Below the pieces are notes generated by a model. The model worked only from the letters and a program-made list of their open reading frames with translations, did not search any database and was not told the origin of the DNA. This document shows positions 1-8,895 of a DNA stretch of 64,000 bases, one piece after another; position 1 is the stretch's first letter; each line of letters opens with the position of its first letter. Origin of the DNA: Flavobacterium piscisymbiosum (GTDB lineage: Bacteria; Bacteroidota; Bacteroidia; Flavobacteriales; Flavobacteriaceae); assembly GCF_020905295.1 (NCBI RefSeq), contig NZ_JAJJMM010000001.1, positions 2,170,001 through 2,234,000 of the forward strand. The letters are read 5' to 3'. A program made the translations under genes and the position numbers.

Positions 1-498
1 TATACAAAACACGTTTTGCATTCGCTTGGAATTGCAAAAATTATGAAATTCGAACCAGGAACATTTGTTCTTGATGTTGGAACAGGCGGAGGATTTCCCG
101 GAATTCCATTGGCGATTCTTTTTCCTGAAACGCGTTTTTATTTAATTGATGTTATTGCCAAAAAAATAAAAGTAGTTCAGGGTGTTGTTGATGCATTAGA
201 ATTAAAGAACGTAAAAGCAGAACAATTGCGTGCTGAATTGGTAAAAGGTGATTTCGATTTTATTGTAAGCCGTGCCGTAACCAATATGCCGGATTTTGTT
301 TCCTGGATTAAAACTAAAATCAAAAAGCAGCAAAAGCATACGTTGAAAAACGGAATTCTATACCTAAAAGGCGGAGATTTGACAGAGGAATTAAAGGATT
401 TCCCTAAAGCAACTTTATACGATTTGTCTACGATTTTTGAAGATGAGTTTTTTGAAACCAAAAAAGTAGTGCATTTGCCTTTGAAGTTTACCGTTTAA
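1..498 (+). CDS. rsmG: 16S rRNA (guanine-N7)-methyltransferase RsmG, 5'-truncated by window edge
   Basis: The frame is open from base 1, so the gene starts outside the window and only about 165 C-terminal codons are present. The family is a class I SAM methyltransferase that makes m7G in the 530 loop of 16S rRNA. Visible are HSLGIAKI at the extreme left, the SAM-binding loop LDVGTGGGFPGIPLA, the acidic strand end YLIDVIAKK, and the FIVSRAV motif followed by MPDFVSW, all typical of RsmG. The TTG at base 16 is internal, because the residues before it (YTKHV) fit the family. A strong terminator follows at once, so the gene ends its transcript. Confidence 0.93.
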   Translation, partial: YTKHVLHSLGIAKIMKFEPGTFVLDVGTGGGFPGIPLAILFPETRFYLIDVIAKKIKVVQGVVDALELKNVKAEQLRAELVKGDFDFIVSRAVTNMPDFVSWIKTKIKKQQKHTLKNGILYLKGGDLTEELKDFPKATLYDLSTIFEDEFFETKKVVHLPLKFTV

Positions 499-516
499 TA
501 TTCTTTAAAAAATAAG

Positions 517-557
517 AAAACCGACAGCGTGCTTAATAAGCGTTCTGTCGGTTTTTT
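517..557 (+). terminator. Rho-independent terminator after rsmG
   Basis: The stem ACCGACAG/CTGTCGGT, extended by flanking A and T bases, closes a loop with a small inner pairing and is followed directly by a run of six T. It separates rsmG from the alkaline phosphatase promoter. Confidence 0.9.
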
Positions 558-586
558 GTTTGCCATTAGTTAAGATGCCTTTGAGT

Positions 587-639
587 AATTATCATAACAC
601 AATGATAATTTTGTGGTTGAGCGTATTTAATTATCTTTG
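587..639 (+). promoter_or_regulatory. Promoter of the alkaline phosphatase gene with adjacent inverted repeat
   Basis: TTG at 611-613, an 18-base spacer and TATCTTTG at 632-639 match the Bacteroidota housekeeping promoter (TTG / TAnnTTTG). Directly upstream is the inverted repeat AATTATCAT (587-595) and ATGATAATT (602-610), which touches the TTG box and is a candidate operator. The -7 box lies about 25 bases before the ATG at 664. It also excludes the in-frame TTG at 637 as a start codon. Confidence 0.7.
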
Positions 640-663
640 AAAATACTTATAAATAAAGTAATA

Positions 664-2079
664 ATGGATAGAAGGAAGTTCTTTAAAAATGGTTCTTTAT
701 TAACGATCGGAGCCGCGGTTATGAATCCGTTTCAGGGTTCTGCAAATATTTTAGATTTAGAAGAGTTAAATAAAAATAAGAAAGCCAAAAATATTATTTT
801 ACTCGTTAGTGACGGAATGAGTACCGGAACACTTAATATGACCGATTTGTTCCTGAACAGAAAAACAGGAAAAGGTTCTAACTGGATTCAGTTGTATAAA
901 GAGAACAGAGTTTCCAGAGCTTTGATGGATACTGCTTCTGCGAGTTCTATTGTTACAGATTCTTCGGCTGCGAGTTCTTCATGGGGTGGTGGTTTTAGGG
1001 TCAACAACGGAGTCCTTAATGTGAGTCCGCAGGGAGAACCTCATTTACCCATTTGGCAAAAGTTCAAGAAGGCAGGAAAAATGGCGGGTTGCGTTACAAC
1101 AGTTCCTATTACTCACGCTACTCCGGCGGGTTTTTGCGTAAACAGTAAAAGCAGAAACGCACAGGACGATATCGCTGAACAATATTTAGATCTTGGTTTT
1201 GATGTTATGATGGGCGGAGGTTCAAACTATTTTAGTGCTGAATCCAGAAAAGATAAAAAAGATATGTTTGCTGCTTTTAAAGCAAAAGGATATCAGGTGG
1301 TGAAAAATCGCGCAGATATGGATTCGGCTTCGAATTCTCAGCCTATTTTGGGTGTGTTTGCAGAAGATGGTGTTCCTTATTATGTAGATAGAAATAGTGA
1401 TCAAAATTTACAAAAAACCGTTCCAAGTCTTGCCGAGATGGCGCAAAAAGCTATTGACAGAATGAAAAATCATAAAAATGGTTTTGTTTTGCAAATAGAA
1501 AGCGGAAAAGTCGATTGGGCGGCTCACGGAAATGATATTGCTGGTTTAATTCATGATCAGATTGAGTTTGATGAGGCTGTGAAAATTGCCATAGATTTTG
1601 CTGAAAAAGACAAAGAAACATTGGTAATTATTACAACAGATCACGGAAATGCTAATCCTGGGATTATTTACGGTAAAGACGCCAATGATAATTTTGATAG
1701 TATCCAGAAATATACTCAGACAAATGAATGGATTTTGAATCAGATAAAGCCTCAATCTTCTGTTGCACAAGTAAAGGAAATTATCGAAAAAGCAAATGGA
1801 CATTCGGTTTCAGACGAAGAGGCAAAAACGGTACTAAGCTATTACGACGGATTGCATAAAGAAGACGGACTATATAATTATAAAAAATTACCCTATAAAG
1901 CTTTTGCAGAAATGCAGGGAAAAATAAATTCTGTAGGATGGATTAGTATGGATCATTCTGCTGATTATGTAGAGTTGGCCATGTTTGGTCCCGGAAGTGA
2001 ACTTTTGAAACCTTTCGTAAAAAATACCGATTTGCATTACCTCATGTTGCAGGCTGCGGAAGTCGAAAATAAGTTTTAG
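664..2079 (+). CDS. Tat-exported alkaline phosphatase
   Basis: Predicted periplasmic or exported metal-dependent phosphomonoesterase of the PhoA superfamily, 471 residues. The start at 664 places a twin-arginine signal (DRRKFFKNGSL) at the N-terminus, followed by a hydrophobic stretch to about residue 27. Metal and catalytic motifs are visible: LLVSDGMS (Asp50), VTDSSAASS with the nucleophile serine near residue 100, PITHATPAG, SGKVDWAAHGND, TTDHGNAN and MDHSADYVELAMFGPGS. This is the usual order in bacterial alkaline phosphatases. The insert with SVSDEEAK near residues 380-400 is also family-like. A longer frame begins at TTG 637, but that codon lies inside the promoter. It is transcribed alone between two terminators. 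The physiological substrate cannot be read from sequence. Confidence 0.93.
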   Translation: MDRRKFFKNGSLLTIGAAVMNPFQGSANILDLEELNKNKKAKNIILLVSDGMSTGTLNMTDLFLNRKTGKGSNWIQLYKENRVSRALMDTASASSIVTDSSAASSSWGGGFRVNNGVLNVSPQGEPHLPIWQKFKKAGKMAGCVTTVPITHATPAGFCVNSKSRNAQDDIAEQYLDLGFDVMMGGGSNYFSAESRKDKKDMFAAFKAKGYQVVKNRADMDSASNSQPILGVFAEDGVPYYVDRNSDQNLQKTVPSLAEMAQKAIDRMKNHKNGFVLQIESGKVDWAAHGNDIAGLIHDQIEFDEAVKIAIDFAEKDKETLVIITTDHGNANPGIIYGKDANDNFDSIQKYTQTNEWILNQIKPQSSVAQVKEIIEKANGHSVSDEEAKTVLSYYDGLHKEDGLYNYKKLPYKAFAEMQGKINSVGWISMDHSADYVELAMFGPGSELLKPFVKNTDLHYLMLQAAEVENKF

Positions 2080-2097
2080 TTGATTTAAAATAATAAA

Positions 2098-2140
2098 CCC
2101 CACAAATTTCAAAAATAGTTGAAGTTTGTGGGATTAGTTT
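2098..2140. terminator. Hairpin terminator between convergent genes
   Basis: A 12-bp stem (CCCACAAATTTC, 2099-2110, with GAAGTTTGTGGG, 2121-2132) lies between the phosphatase gene and the convergent unrecognised gene. T-rich sequence follows on both strands, so it can serve both. Confidence 0.75.
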
Positions 2141-2218
2141 TTAAAAGAATATCAATTAAGATGCTCTTTTTGGAAAGCACAAAAATTGATTGGATTTAGT
2201 ATCTAAATTATGAATGAG

Positions 2219-2887
2219 CTAGTTTATTGCTTTTTCTGTTGCCTCGGTAGAATTTTCAAACTCTGGGTTAAAGAAAAAATCACGGCAAATTACAGGTTCG
2301 TGTGATGAATCGTAAACTGCTTCAAAGTTTTGTTCTAAATCATCATTGTTATATTGACATGGATAATCACGTTTTAAAACGGCTAGTGTTCTGTTGAGCC
2401 ATTTGTCAAAAACTCTTTTTCTTGGTGTAATGTGACGCGCTAATAATACTAGTCCAATAAGTTCGTTCTGAATAGCATATGATCCTTTTCTATACATAAC
2501 ATCGATCATTGTTACATTCATAAGGGCTATCCATAAAGGTCCGTTTACAGTTCCGGAAGCCGAAATATCAAAGTTAGCATCAAAAACTAAAGGTTTTGTA
2601 TTTTCGATATTACCAATAGAACACCATAAAGCCTCGATTCTCTTTTGCGTATCATTGTTCATTTTGGTGTATCCTGTATATCTCCAATATATCCATTCGA
2701 GTAAAGCTGCTGTAAGTCCCACAGAAGCTTTATGATTAATTTGCATTAAAGCATGTTCAAGTTCGTCATTTCCTTCTAAAGGATCTAAAAATTGTTCTAT
2801 CTTGTTTTTACTCCATTTAAAGTCAATTGGATGCCCAATACTTTTTGCCTGTACAATTACAGGAGGTGTGTTTTGTAAATTTCTCAT
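2219..2887 (-). CDS. Hypothetical protein, 222 aa, no family recognised
   Basis: I do not recognise this protein. It has no signal peptide and no convincing membrane segment; the middle (about residues 50-150) is rich in aromatic and helix-forming residues, with WIYWRYTGYTK and GPLWIALMNVTMIDVMYRKG. The C-terminus is acidic (EFENSTEATEKAIN). Codon use looks like the neighbouring genes, so it is probably real. The ATG follows an AT-rich leader. It is transcribed alone toward the phosphatase gene and shares a terminator with it. About 480 bases without an obvious gene separate it from the next gene. Confidence 0.7.
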   Translation of the reverse strand: MRNLQNTPPVIVQAKSIGHPIDFKWSKNKIEQFLDPLEGNDELEHALMQINHKASVGLTAALLEWIYWRYTGYTKMNNDTQKRIEALWCSIGNIENTKPLVFDANFDISASGTVNGPLWIALMNVTMIDVMYRKGSYAIQNELIGLVLLARHITPRKRVFDKWLNRTLAVLKRDYPCQYNNDDLEQNFEAVYDSSHEPVICRDFFFNPEFENSTEATEKAIN

Positions 2888-3371
2888 CGTTTGTTTTTTT
2901 ATGTTTTTTTCTAAATTGTTGTAAAATTTGATTTGTAAAGCTTGTCCTGAGTTTGTTTATTTCTCTGTAAATTCTTCCGCTTTAAATCTGATGTAAAAGT
3001 ATGTTGAGATATATTTTTAGAGTGTAACGAAAAGTTTTAAAAATAACAGAATAGGGTTTTTTAAGCTCTATACTATTGATAATCAATATAATAAGAAAAG
3101 TATTACAAATTTAAATATTTTAAGAATGTAAGAGGGACGATAAATTGCTTTTGGCTTTTATGATTTAATTATAAGTCATTGTATTTTAGTAGTTTGTTGT
3201 TTTTTTGGATTTGGTCAAAAAAAAGAGAGTGTAATAATGACTAATCATGATATTGTATCAAATTAAAGAATCGATATGCACTCATCCACTATTATTTTTC
3301 GTTCCTGTACTTTTATTTGGTCAATCTGTATTAGAGGAATACCTTTACTACAGCACTAACAAATTTTACCT
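2888..3371. other. Intergenic region, 484 bp, between divergent genes
   Basis: Very AT-rich. It should hold promoters for the minus-strand unknown gene and the plus-strand sensor kinase. A TAnnTTTG-like box (TACCTTTG, 3367-3374) sits directly on the kinase start. A 42-codon frame with a hydrophobic centre (3247-3375) ends by overlapping the kinase start; it may be spurious. No repeat or RNA gene is visible. Confidence 0.5.
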
Positions 3372-4433
3372 TTGAAAACAAAGACTATACTATCGACATA
3401 TTGGAAAATTCAACTCATAGGTTGGATTACTGCTTCTTTATATTGGGGATTATCGGCTTTCCTGACAGGTAATTTTATATGGAAAATGGGCGTAATAGAT
3501 TTAATACTTGATGTGTCAATTGGTATTACGCTAACTCATATTTATCGAAATTTCGCCTTAAAAAACGGATGGAATAAACTGAATCTGAAAATGCTGTTGC
3601 CAAGAATTATATTCAGTATTCTAGTGCTTTCCTTATTGTATATGGCGTTGATTGTTGGTAAGCTTTATTTGGTACGTCTTTTAATTTTTAAAAATGAAAC
3701 TGTTTCTTTTTTAACGTTTTTTCAATCAGTACAATTACAGGTTTTTATCACCGGTACACGATTAATGTCTATTTGGGTATTGGCGTACCATCTTTATCAC
3801 TATTCAAGACTCGAATTAGAAACAGTAAAAGAAAATGCCCGGTTATCCATTATAATAAAAGAAGCACAACTTAATAATCTGAGTGCACAGCTCAATCCTC
3901 ATTTCTTTTTTAATTCATTAAACAATATAAAATTCCTGGTCATAGAAAATCCGGATGCCGCCAGAAGAGCTATTGATCTATTGTCTGAACTTTTAAGAAA
4001 TTCTCTAAATAGCAACATTGGGAAATTGATATCACTAGATGGCGAAATTAATCTGGTGCGGGATTATCTGGAATTAGAAAAAATACGATTTGAGGAACGT
4101 TTGCAGATTAAGATTGAAACCAGTTTAGACTTATCCAGACATTTAATTCTACCTTTTAGTATTCAAGCATTAGTTGAAAATGCCATAAAACATGGCATCG
4201 AAAAAAGAAAAAGCGGAGGTTTTATTACTGTAAAAGTTGAAATGGAAAACGATTTTATAAAGATTACTGTTCAAAACTCAGGAAAACTAAGTAATGAAAT
4301 TACAAATTCAGGTATTGGGTTAAATAATCTAAAGGAAAGATTGTTGTTGCAATATAACGGAAATGCTTCTTTTGAGATTATTCAGATGGAAGATGAAACG
4401 GTTTTGTGCACTATTTTAATACCATCAAAATGA
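3372..4433 (+). CDS. LytS/YehU-type sensor histidine kinase
   Basis: Membrane sensor kinase of the His_kinase (PF06580) plus HATPase type, 353 residues, partner of the downstream LytTR regulator. About four membrane segments lie in residues 12-140 (for example IQLIGWITASLYWGLSAFL). A short linker leads to the phospho-acceptor motif LNPHFFFNSLNNI with His177. The ATPase N-box follows (ALVENAIKHGIEK), then a G-box-like GIGLNNLKERL near the C-terminus. The start is TTG at 3372: an in-frame stop lies 15 bases upstream and the first membrane segment would be lost with any later ATG. The stop overlaps the regulator start (ATGA). The sensed signal is unknown. Confidence 0.9.
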   Translation: MKTKTILSTYWKIQLIGWITASLYWGLSAFLTGNFIWKMGVIDLILDVSIGITLTHIYRNFALKNGWNKLNLKMLLPRIIFSILVLSLLYMALIVGKLYLVRLLIFKNETVSFLTFFQSVQLQVFITGTRLMSIWVLAYHLYHYSRLELETVKENARLSIIIKEAQLNNLSAQLNPHFFFNSLNNIKFLVIENPDAARRAIDLLSELLRNSLNSNIGKLISLDGEINLVRDYLELEKIRFEERLQIKIETSLDLSRHLILPFSIQALVENAIKHGIEKRKSGGFITVKVEMENDFIKITVQNSGKLSNEITNSGIGLNNLKERLLLQYNGNASFEIIQMEDETVLCTILIPSK

Positions 4434-5149
4434 AAAAGATAAAAGTAATTATAATAGATGATGAACGTTTAGCTAGAGAAGAAGTAAAAATAGCTTTAAA
4501 AAACTATGAAGACTTTGTGCTTATTGGTGAAGCTGAAAATGCCGATGATGCTAAGATATTGATCGAAAAAGAAATGCCTGATTTAATTTTTCTTGATATC
4601 CAGATGCCTGAAAAATCCGGTTTCGATTTGTTAGAATCTTTAGATCACGTTCCGGCAGTTTTATTTATTACCGCTTATGATCAATATGCAATACAGGCGT
4701 TTGAAGTAAATGCTTTAGATTATTTAATGAAACCTATAAGAGAAGAACGTTTTGCAAAAGCAATTCAAAAAATAAGAGATACGATCCAGCTAAAATCTTC
4801 CTTAAATGATGCTGTCGCAAAAGATCGAAAGATTTTTATAAAAGATGGAGAAAAGCGGTTCTTTATTCAATTAGATGAAATTTATTTAATTGAATCTTTA
4901 GAGAATTATACCCGATTATTTTTTCAGGACAAAAAAGCACTTCAAAGACGTTCTCTTCGTCAATGGGAAGAAATTTTAGACGAAACTATTTTCTTTAGAA
5001 TAAACAGAACCGAGATTATAAATATAAAATACATCCAGGCAATCAATACAACAGATAGCGGCAGGTTAGAAGTAAAACTAAAAACCGGAGAACTATTAGA
5101 AGTGTCAAACCGCCAATCCGTGAGGTTCAAAAATAGGAACGGGATTTAA
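4430..5149 (+). CDS. LytTR-family response regulator
   Basis: Cytoplasmic response regulator paired with the preceding kinase; the ATG at 4430 overlaps the kinase TGA, indicating translational coupling. The receiver domain occupies residues 1-120, with the acidic pair Asp10/Asp11, phospho-acceptor Asp56 (LIFLDIQMPEKSG), Thr81 (FITAYDQYAIQAF) and Lys101 (DYLMKPI). The C-terminal LytTR DNA-binding domain covers about residues 135-238, with IFIKDGEKRFFI, IYLIESLENYTRLF and FFRINRTEIINIKYI. A longer frame from GTG 4406 would lie inside the kinase gene and is less likely. The downstream hydrolase, 138 bases away, is a possible target, but this is only inferred from position. Confidence 0.92.
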   Translation: MKKIKVIIIDDERLAREEVKIALKNYEDFVLIGEAENADDAKILIEKEMPDLIFLDIQMPEKSGFDLLESLDHVPAVLFITAYDQYAIQAFEVNALDYLMKPIREERFAKAIQKIRDTIQLKSSLNDAVAKDRKIFIKDGEKRFFIQLDEIYLIESLENYTRLFFQDKKALQRRSLRQWEEILDETIFFRINRTEIINIKYIQAINTTDSGRLEVKLKTGELLEVSNRQSVRFKNRNGI

Positions 5150-5287
5150 ATCATCTTTCAAAATTATTTTAATGCGTACAGCTAATGCTATTAGTTGAGG
5201 GCTTCTGTATGCTTTTTTTAGATTTAATGAATCAGTTTATTATAAACAACCAAGCTTAAAATAAAGCTTCCTAATAAAACTATTTCC

Positions 5288-7027
5288 ATGAAAACAATTT
5301 TAAATTTTGTATTTCTTATTCTCATGATATCAAATACATTTTCTCAGCAAACTAATAAAACCAAATCCGAAGATCTAAAAAGTGCTTATGATATTCAGGA
5401 CAGTGTAATGATCAAAACGAGTGATGGCGCTTTGATATCGGCAATTGTAGTGCATAAAAAAGGAATTTGGGTTCCTAAACCCGTTATACTTCAACATACG
5501 ATTTATGCAGAAGAAGGAAAAGGGATCAAATCTTTGAAAGAGGCAGCAGATAAAGATTATGTGGGTGTTATTACCTATTCGCGAGGTAAACGATTTAGTC
5601 CTGATGAAATATTTCCTTATGAAAATGAAGCCAATGATACTTATGATGTTATCGATTGGATTAGCAAACAAGAATGGTGTAACGGAATTATCGGAATGTT
5701 TGGTGGCAGTTATAATGGAATGACGCAATGGGCAGCGTGCAAAAAAATGCATCCTGCGCTTAAAACGATAGTTCCTTATGTTGCTAATCGAGCCGGAATG
5801 GGTTTGCCAATGGAAAACAATGTGTTTATAAATCCCAATTACGAATGGTCTTTTTATGTGGGCAGTAACAAATATCTCGATACAGTGGCAGGAAATGACA
5901 GGCAGCGATTTAGAAATATGCAGTTTAAATGGTGGGAAACCGGACTTGCCTACAAAAAAATGGACAGCATTGACGGAACTCCAAACAGACTATTTCAGCG
6001 ATGGATACAACACCCTTCGTTTGATGAATATTGGCAGAAAATGTCGCCATACAAAAAGGACTTTGCCCAAATAAATATTCCGATTTTAGTTATCGACGGT
6101 TATTATAACGATTCCCAAAATTCGAGTTTGTATTATTTAAGAGAACTTCAAAAATACAATCCTAAAGCCAATTCTTATTTAGTCATTGGTCCGTACAGTC
6201 ATTTTGGGGCACAAAAAGGCGGTTCTCCTGTAATAAATGGTTATAAGGTTGATGCAGATGCTTTAATTAATACCAAAAAAATAACGTATGAATGGTTCGA
6301 TTACATTTTAAAAAACGGACCAAAACCAGAAATTTTAAAAGACAGGATTAACTATCAGGTAATGGGAGCCAATGAATGGAGAAGCGCTGCGTCTCTAGAT
6401 AAAATGAATAATGGTTTCCTGAAGCTGTATTTAACGAATAATAAATCCGGAAAATTTTATGCTTTGAATGCTAAAAGGCCAACTAAAAGTAGTTATTTAT
6501 CGCAGGAAGTAGATTTTGCCGACAGACAAACTCAAAACAATGAATATTACCCGGATCCTATTATCAAAAAAGAAATTGATACAACAAACGGATATATTTT
6601 TATAAGTGATCCTTTTAGAGAGTCGATATTGGTAAACGGATCATTTTTAGGAGAAATAAAGGCAAGCATCAATAAAAAAGATATGGATATTGGTGTTACT
6701 TTATATGAATTAACACCAAATGGAGAATATTTTCATTTGTCTTATTTTTTGGGCCGTGCGAGTTATGCCAAAGATAGTACAACAAGAAATTTATTAAAAC
6801 CCAATAAAATAGAATCGATTCCTTTTTCGAATACACATTTGGTCAGTAAACAATTAAGTAAAGGAAGTCGTTTAGTGGTGGTATTAAACGTAAATAAAAA
6901 CCCTTTTTCAGAACTCAATTACGGAACAGGAAAAACAGTTATCGATGAAACCATTAAAGATGCCAAAGAACCCTTAAAAGTAAAATGGTATAATGATAGT
7001 TTTGTAAAAATCCCGATTTGGAAGTAA
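5288..7027 (+). CDS. Secreted CocE/NonD-family alpha/beta hydrolase (X-Pro dipeptidyl-peptidase S15 type)
   Basis: Exported serine hydrolase, 579 residues. A signal peptide is visible (hydrophobic residues 5-18, cleavage after FSQ). The catalytic domain has the nucleophile elbow GMFGGSYNGM with Ser141, the acid motif VIDGYYND, and the histidine motif GPYSHFG. The C-terminal part (about residues 400-579) is the beta-sandwich XPD_C domain (for example GYIFISDPFRESILVNGSF). Family members act as alpha-amino-acid ester hydrolases, glutaryl acylases or X-Pro peptidases, and the exact substrate cannot be told. The gene follows a LytTR regulator on the same strand, with no evident terminator between. 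Confidence 0.88.
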   Translation: MKTILNFVFLILMISNTFSQQTNKTKSEDLKSAYDIQDSVMIKTSDGALISAIVVHKKGIWVPKPVILQHTIYAEEGKGIKSLKEAADKDYVGVITYSRGKRFSPDEIFPYENEANDTYDVIDWISKQEWCNGIIGMFGGSYNGMTQWAACKKMHPALKTIVPYVANRAGMGLPMENNVFINPNYEWSFYVGSNKYLDTVAGNDRQRFRNMQFKWWETGLAYKKMDSIDGTPNRLFQRWIQHPSFDEYWQKMSPYKKDFAQINIPILVIDGYYNDSQNSSLYYLRELQKYNPKANSYLVIGPYSHFGAQKGGSPVINGYKVDADALINTKKITYEWFDYILKNGPKPEILKDRINYQVMGANEWRSAASLDKMNNGFLKLYLTNNKSGKFYALNAKRPTKSSYLSQEVDFADRQTQNNEYYPDPIIKKEIDTTNGYIFISDPFRESILVNGSFLGEIKASINKKDMDIGVTLYELTPNGEYFHLSYFLGRASYAKDSTTRNLLKPNKIESIPFSNTHLVSKQLSKGSRLVVVLNVNKNPFSELNYGTGKTVIDETIKDAKEPLKVKWYNDSFVKIPIWK

Positions 7028-7040
7028 AACAACAAAAGTA

Positions 7041-7077
7041 AAAGCCGCAAATTTCAAAATGAAGTTTGCGGCTTTTT
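7041..7077. terminator. Bidirectional terminator between convergent genes
   Basis: AAGCCGCAAA pairs with TTTGCGGCTT, with A and T runs on the outer sides. It lies midway between the hydrolase stop and the pruA stop and can terminate both. Confidence 0.9.
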
Positions 7078-7111
7078 TATAAATCTAAAATCGGAACTCT
7101 AAAATCAGAAA

Positions 7112-8737
7112 TTATCCTAAGAAAGGGTATCTGTAATCTTCAGGAGTTACAAAAGTTTCTTTAATCGTTCTAGGAGAAGCCCAACGTAATAAGTTCAATG
7201 CAGAACCTGCTTTATCGTTAGTTCCTGAAGCTCTTGCACCACCAAAAGGCTGCATACCTACAACAGCTCCTGTTGGTTTGTCGTTGATGTAGAAGTTACC
7301 TGCAGCATTTTGCAATTTCGTAGTAGCTACTTCAATAGCATAACGATCCTGGCTAAATACAGCTCCTGTAAGAGCATACTCAGATGTAGTATCAACTAAT
7401 TCTAAAGTCTCTTCCCATTTTGCATCTTCGTAAACATATATAGTAATAACTGGTCCGAATAATTCGGTTTCCATTGTAGTATATTTAGGATTTGTTGTTA
7501 CAATAATTGTTGGTTCAATAAAGTAACCTACAGATTTGTCGTAATTTCCACCAGCAATGATTTCAGCATCAGCATCTTTTTTAGCCTGATCGATAAAACC
7601 AGCCAATTTATCAAAAGAACCTTCGTTAATAACTGCAGTAATGAAGTTTCCGAAATCTTCCGGAGAACCCATTTTCATCGATTTTACATCAGCAATTAAT
7701 TGCTCTTTTACAGCTGGCCATAAACTTTGCGGAACATAAGCTCTTGAAGCTGCAGAACATTTTTGCCCCTGAAATTCAAATGCACCACGAGTAATTCCTG
7801 TAGAAACTTGTTTTGCATTAGCGCTTGGGTGAGCAATGATAAAATCTTTACCACCAGTTTCACCAACGATTCTTGGGTATGTCTTGTAGTGGTGAATGTT
7901 AGCACCAATTTTAGCCCAGATATCTTTAAATACATGAGTTGATCCTGTAAAGTGAACTCCGGCAAAATCACGGCTTGCTAAAACAGTATCAGTAATCATT
8001 AAAGCATCTCCAAAAACAACGTTGATAACGCCATCAGGAACACCCGCTTCTTTGAAAATATCGATGATGATTTTTGCAGAAAAAACCTGGCTATCACTTG
8101 GTTTCCAAACCACAACGTTACCCATCATTGCAGCACTTGCAGGAAGATTGGCAGCAATAGCAGTAAAGTTAAAAGGAGTAATCGCATAAACAAAACCTTC
8201 AAGAGGTCTGTATTCTAAACGATTCCATGTAGTAGAATCAGACTTAGGCTGATCTCCGTAAATTTGCGTCATAAATTCTACGTTGTAACGTAAAAAGTCG
8301 ATCAATTCGCAAGAAGCATCAATTTCTGCCTGATGAATATTTTTAGATTGTCCAATCATTGTAGCAGCGTTAATACGCGCTCTGTATGGTCCTGCAATAA
8401 GTTCAGCAGCTTTTAAGAAAATAGCAGCACGTTGTTCCCATGCCATATTTGCCCATGCAGTTCTTGATTCAAGAGCATTAGCAATTGCTTTTTCAATATG
8501 TTGTTTTTCAGCTAAGTGATAAGTTCCTACAATGTGTTTGTGATCGTGAGGAGCTGATATTGTTCTTGTATTTCCAGTTCTGATTTCTTCGCTTCCAATG
8601 TATAACGGAACGTCAATTTTAGAATTCCACAATGTTGTGTAAGCTGCCTGAACAGCTGCTTTTTCTGGTGAGTTAGGTGCGTAGCTTTTTACTGGCTCGT
8701 TTACCGCTTTTGGTACATGAAAGAATCCTTTTAGCAT
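7112..8737 (-). CDS. pruA: L-glutamate gamma-semialdehyde dehydrogenase (1-pyrroline-5-carboxylate dehydrogenase)
   Basis: Second step of proline catabolism: oxidises glutamate semialdehyde to glutamate with NAD. It is a 541-residue class 4-like aldehyde dehydrogenase, the single-domain form, not fused to proline dehydrogenase. Motifs: ITPFNFTAIAANLPASAA (cofactor site), VWKPSDSQ, VHFTGSTHVFK, the general-base region VGETGGKDF and the catalytic cysteine in GQKCSAASRAY. Near the C-terminus are GPVITIYVY and NDKPTGAVVGMQPFGGAR. The start MLKGFFHVPKAVNEP at 8737 is family-typical; nine extra upstream codons are unlikely. A TACTTTTG box lies upstream at 8812-8819 (minus). Confidence 0.95.
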   Translation of the reverse strand: MLKGFFHVPKAVNEPVKSYAPNSPEKAAVQAAYTTLWNSKIDVPLYIGSEEIRTGNTRTISAPHDHKHIVGTYHLAEKQHIEKAIANALESRTAWANMAWEQRAAIFLKAAELIAGPYRARINAATMIGQSKNIHQAEIDASCELIDFLRYNVEFMTQIYGDQPKSDSTTWNRLEYRPLEGFVYAITPFNFTAIAANLPASAAMMGNVVVWKPSDSQVFSAKIIIDIFKEAGVPDGVINVVFGDALMITDTVLASRDFAGVHFTGSTHVFKDIWAKIGANIHHYKTYPRIVGETGGKDFIIAHPSANAKQVSTGITRGAFEFQGQKCSAASRAYVPQSLWPAVKEQLIADVKSMKMGSPEDFGNFITAVINEGSFDKLAGFIDQAKKDADAEIIAGGNYDKSVGYFIEPTIIVTTNPKYTTMETELFGPVITIYVYEDAKWEETLELVDTTSEYALTGAVFSQDRYAIEVATTKLQNAAGNFYINDKPTGAVVGMQPFGGARASGTNDKAGSALNLLRWASPRTIKETFVTPEDYRYPFLG

Positions 8738-8811
8738 TTTATTTAAAATTAGATAATTAGACAATTTAAGGGTTAGATGATTTGATTTGTTACGAATAAT
8801 CTAACGCTGCA

Positions 8812-8845
8812 CAAAAGTACAAAGGATAAATTAATAATTTGACAA
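8812..8845 (-). promoter_or_regulatory. Putative pruA promoter
   Basis: On the minus strand TACTTTTG (8812-8819) with a TTG 23 bases further upstream (8843-8845) fits the TTG / TAnnTTTG pattern. The leader to the ATG at 8737 is about 70 bases. Confidence 0.55.
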
Positions 8846-8895
8846 ATTTATGATTAAGATAACGATAAAAAAGAGCAGGCTTTTTTAAACTTTTT

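Noticed and set aside
637-663. Longer alkaline phosphatase starting at TTG 637
   Set aside because: The TTG lies inside the TATCTTTG promoter box, and the later ATG places the twin-arginine signal at the N-terminus.
5375-5752. 125-codon minus-strand frame inside the CocE-type hydrolase gene
   Set aside because: It is antisense to a gene with intact catalytic motifs and has no protein-like features of its own.
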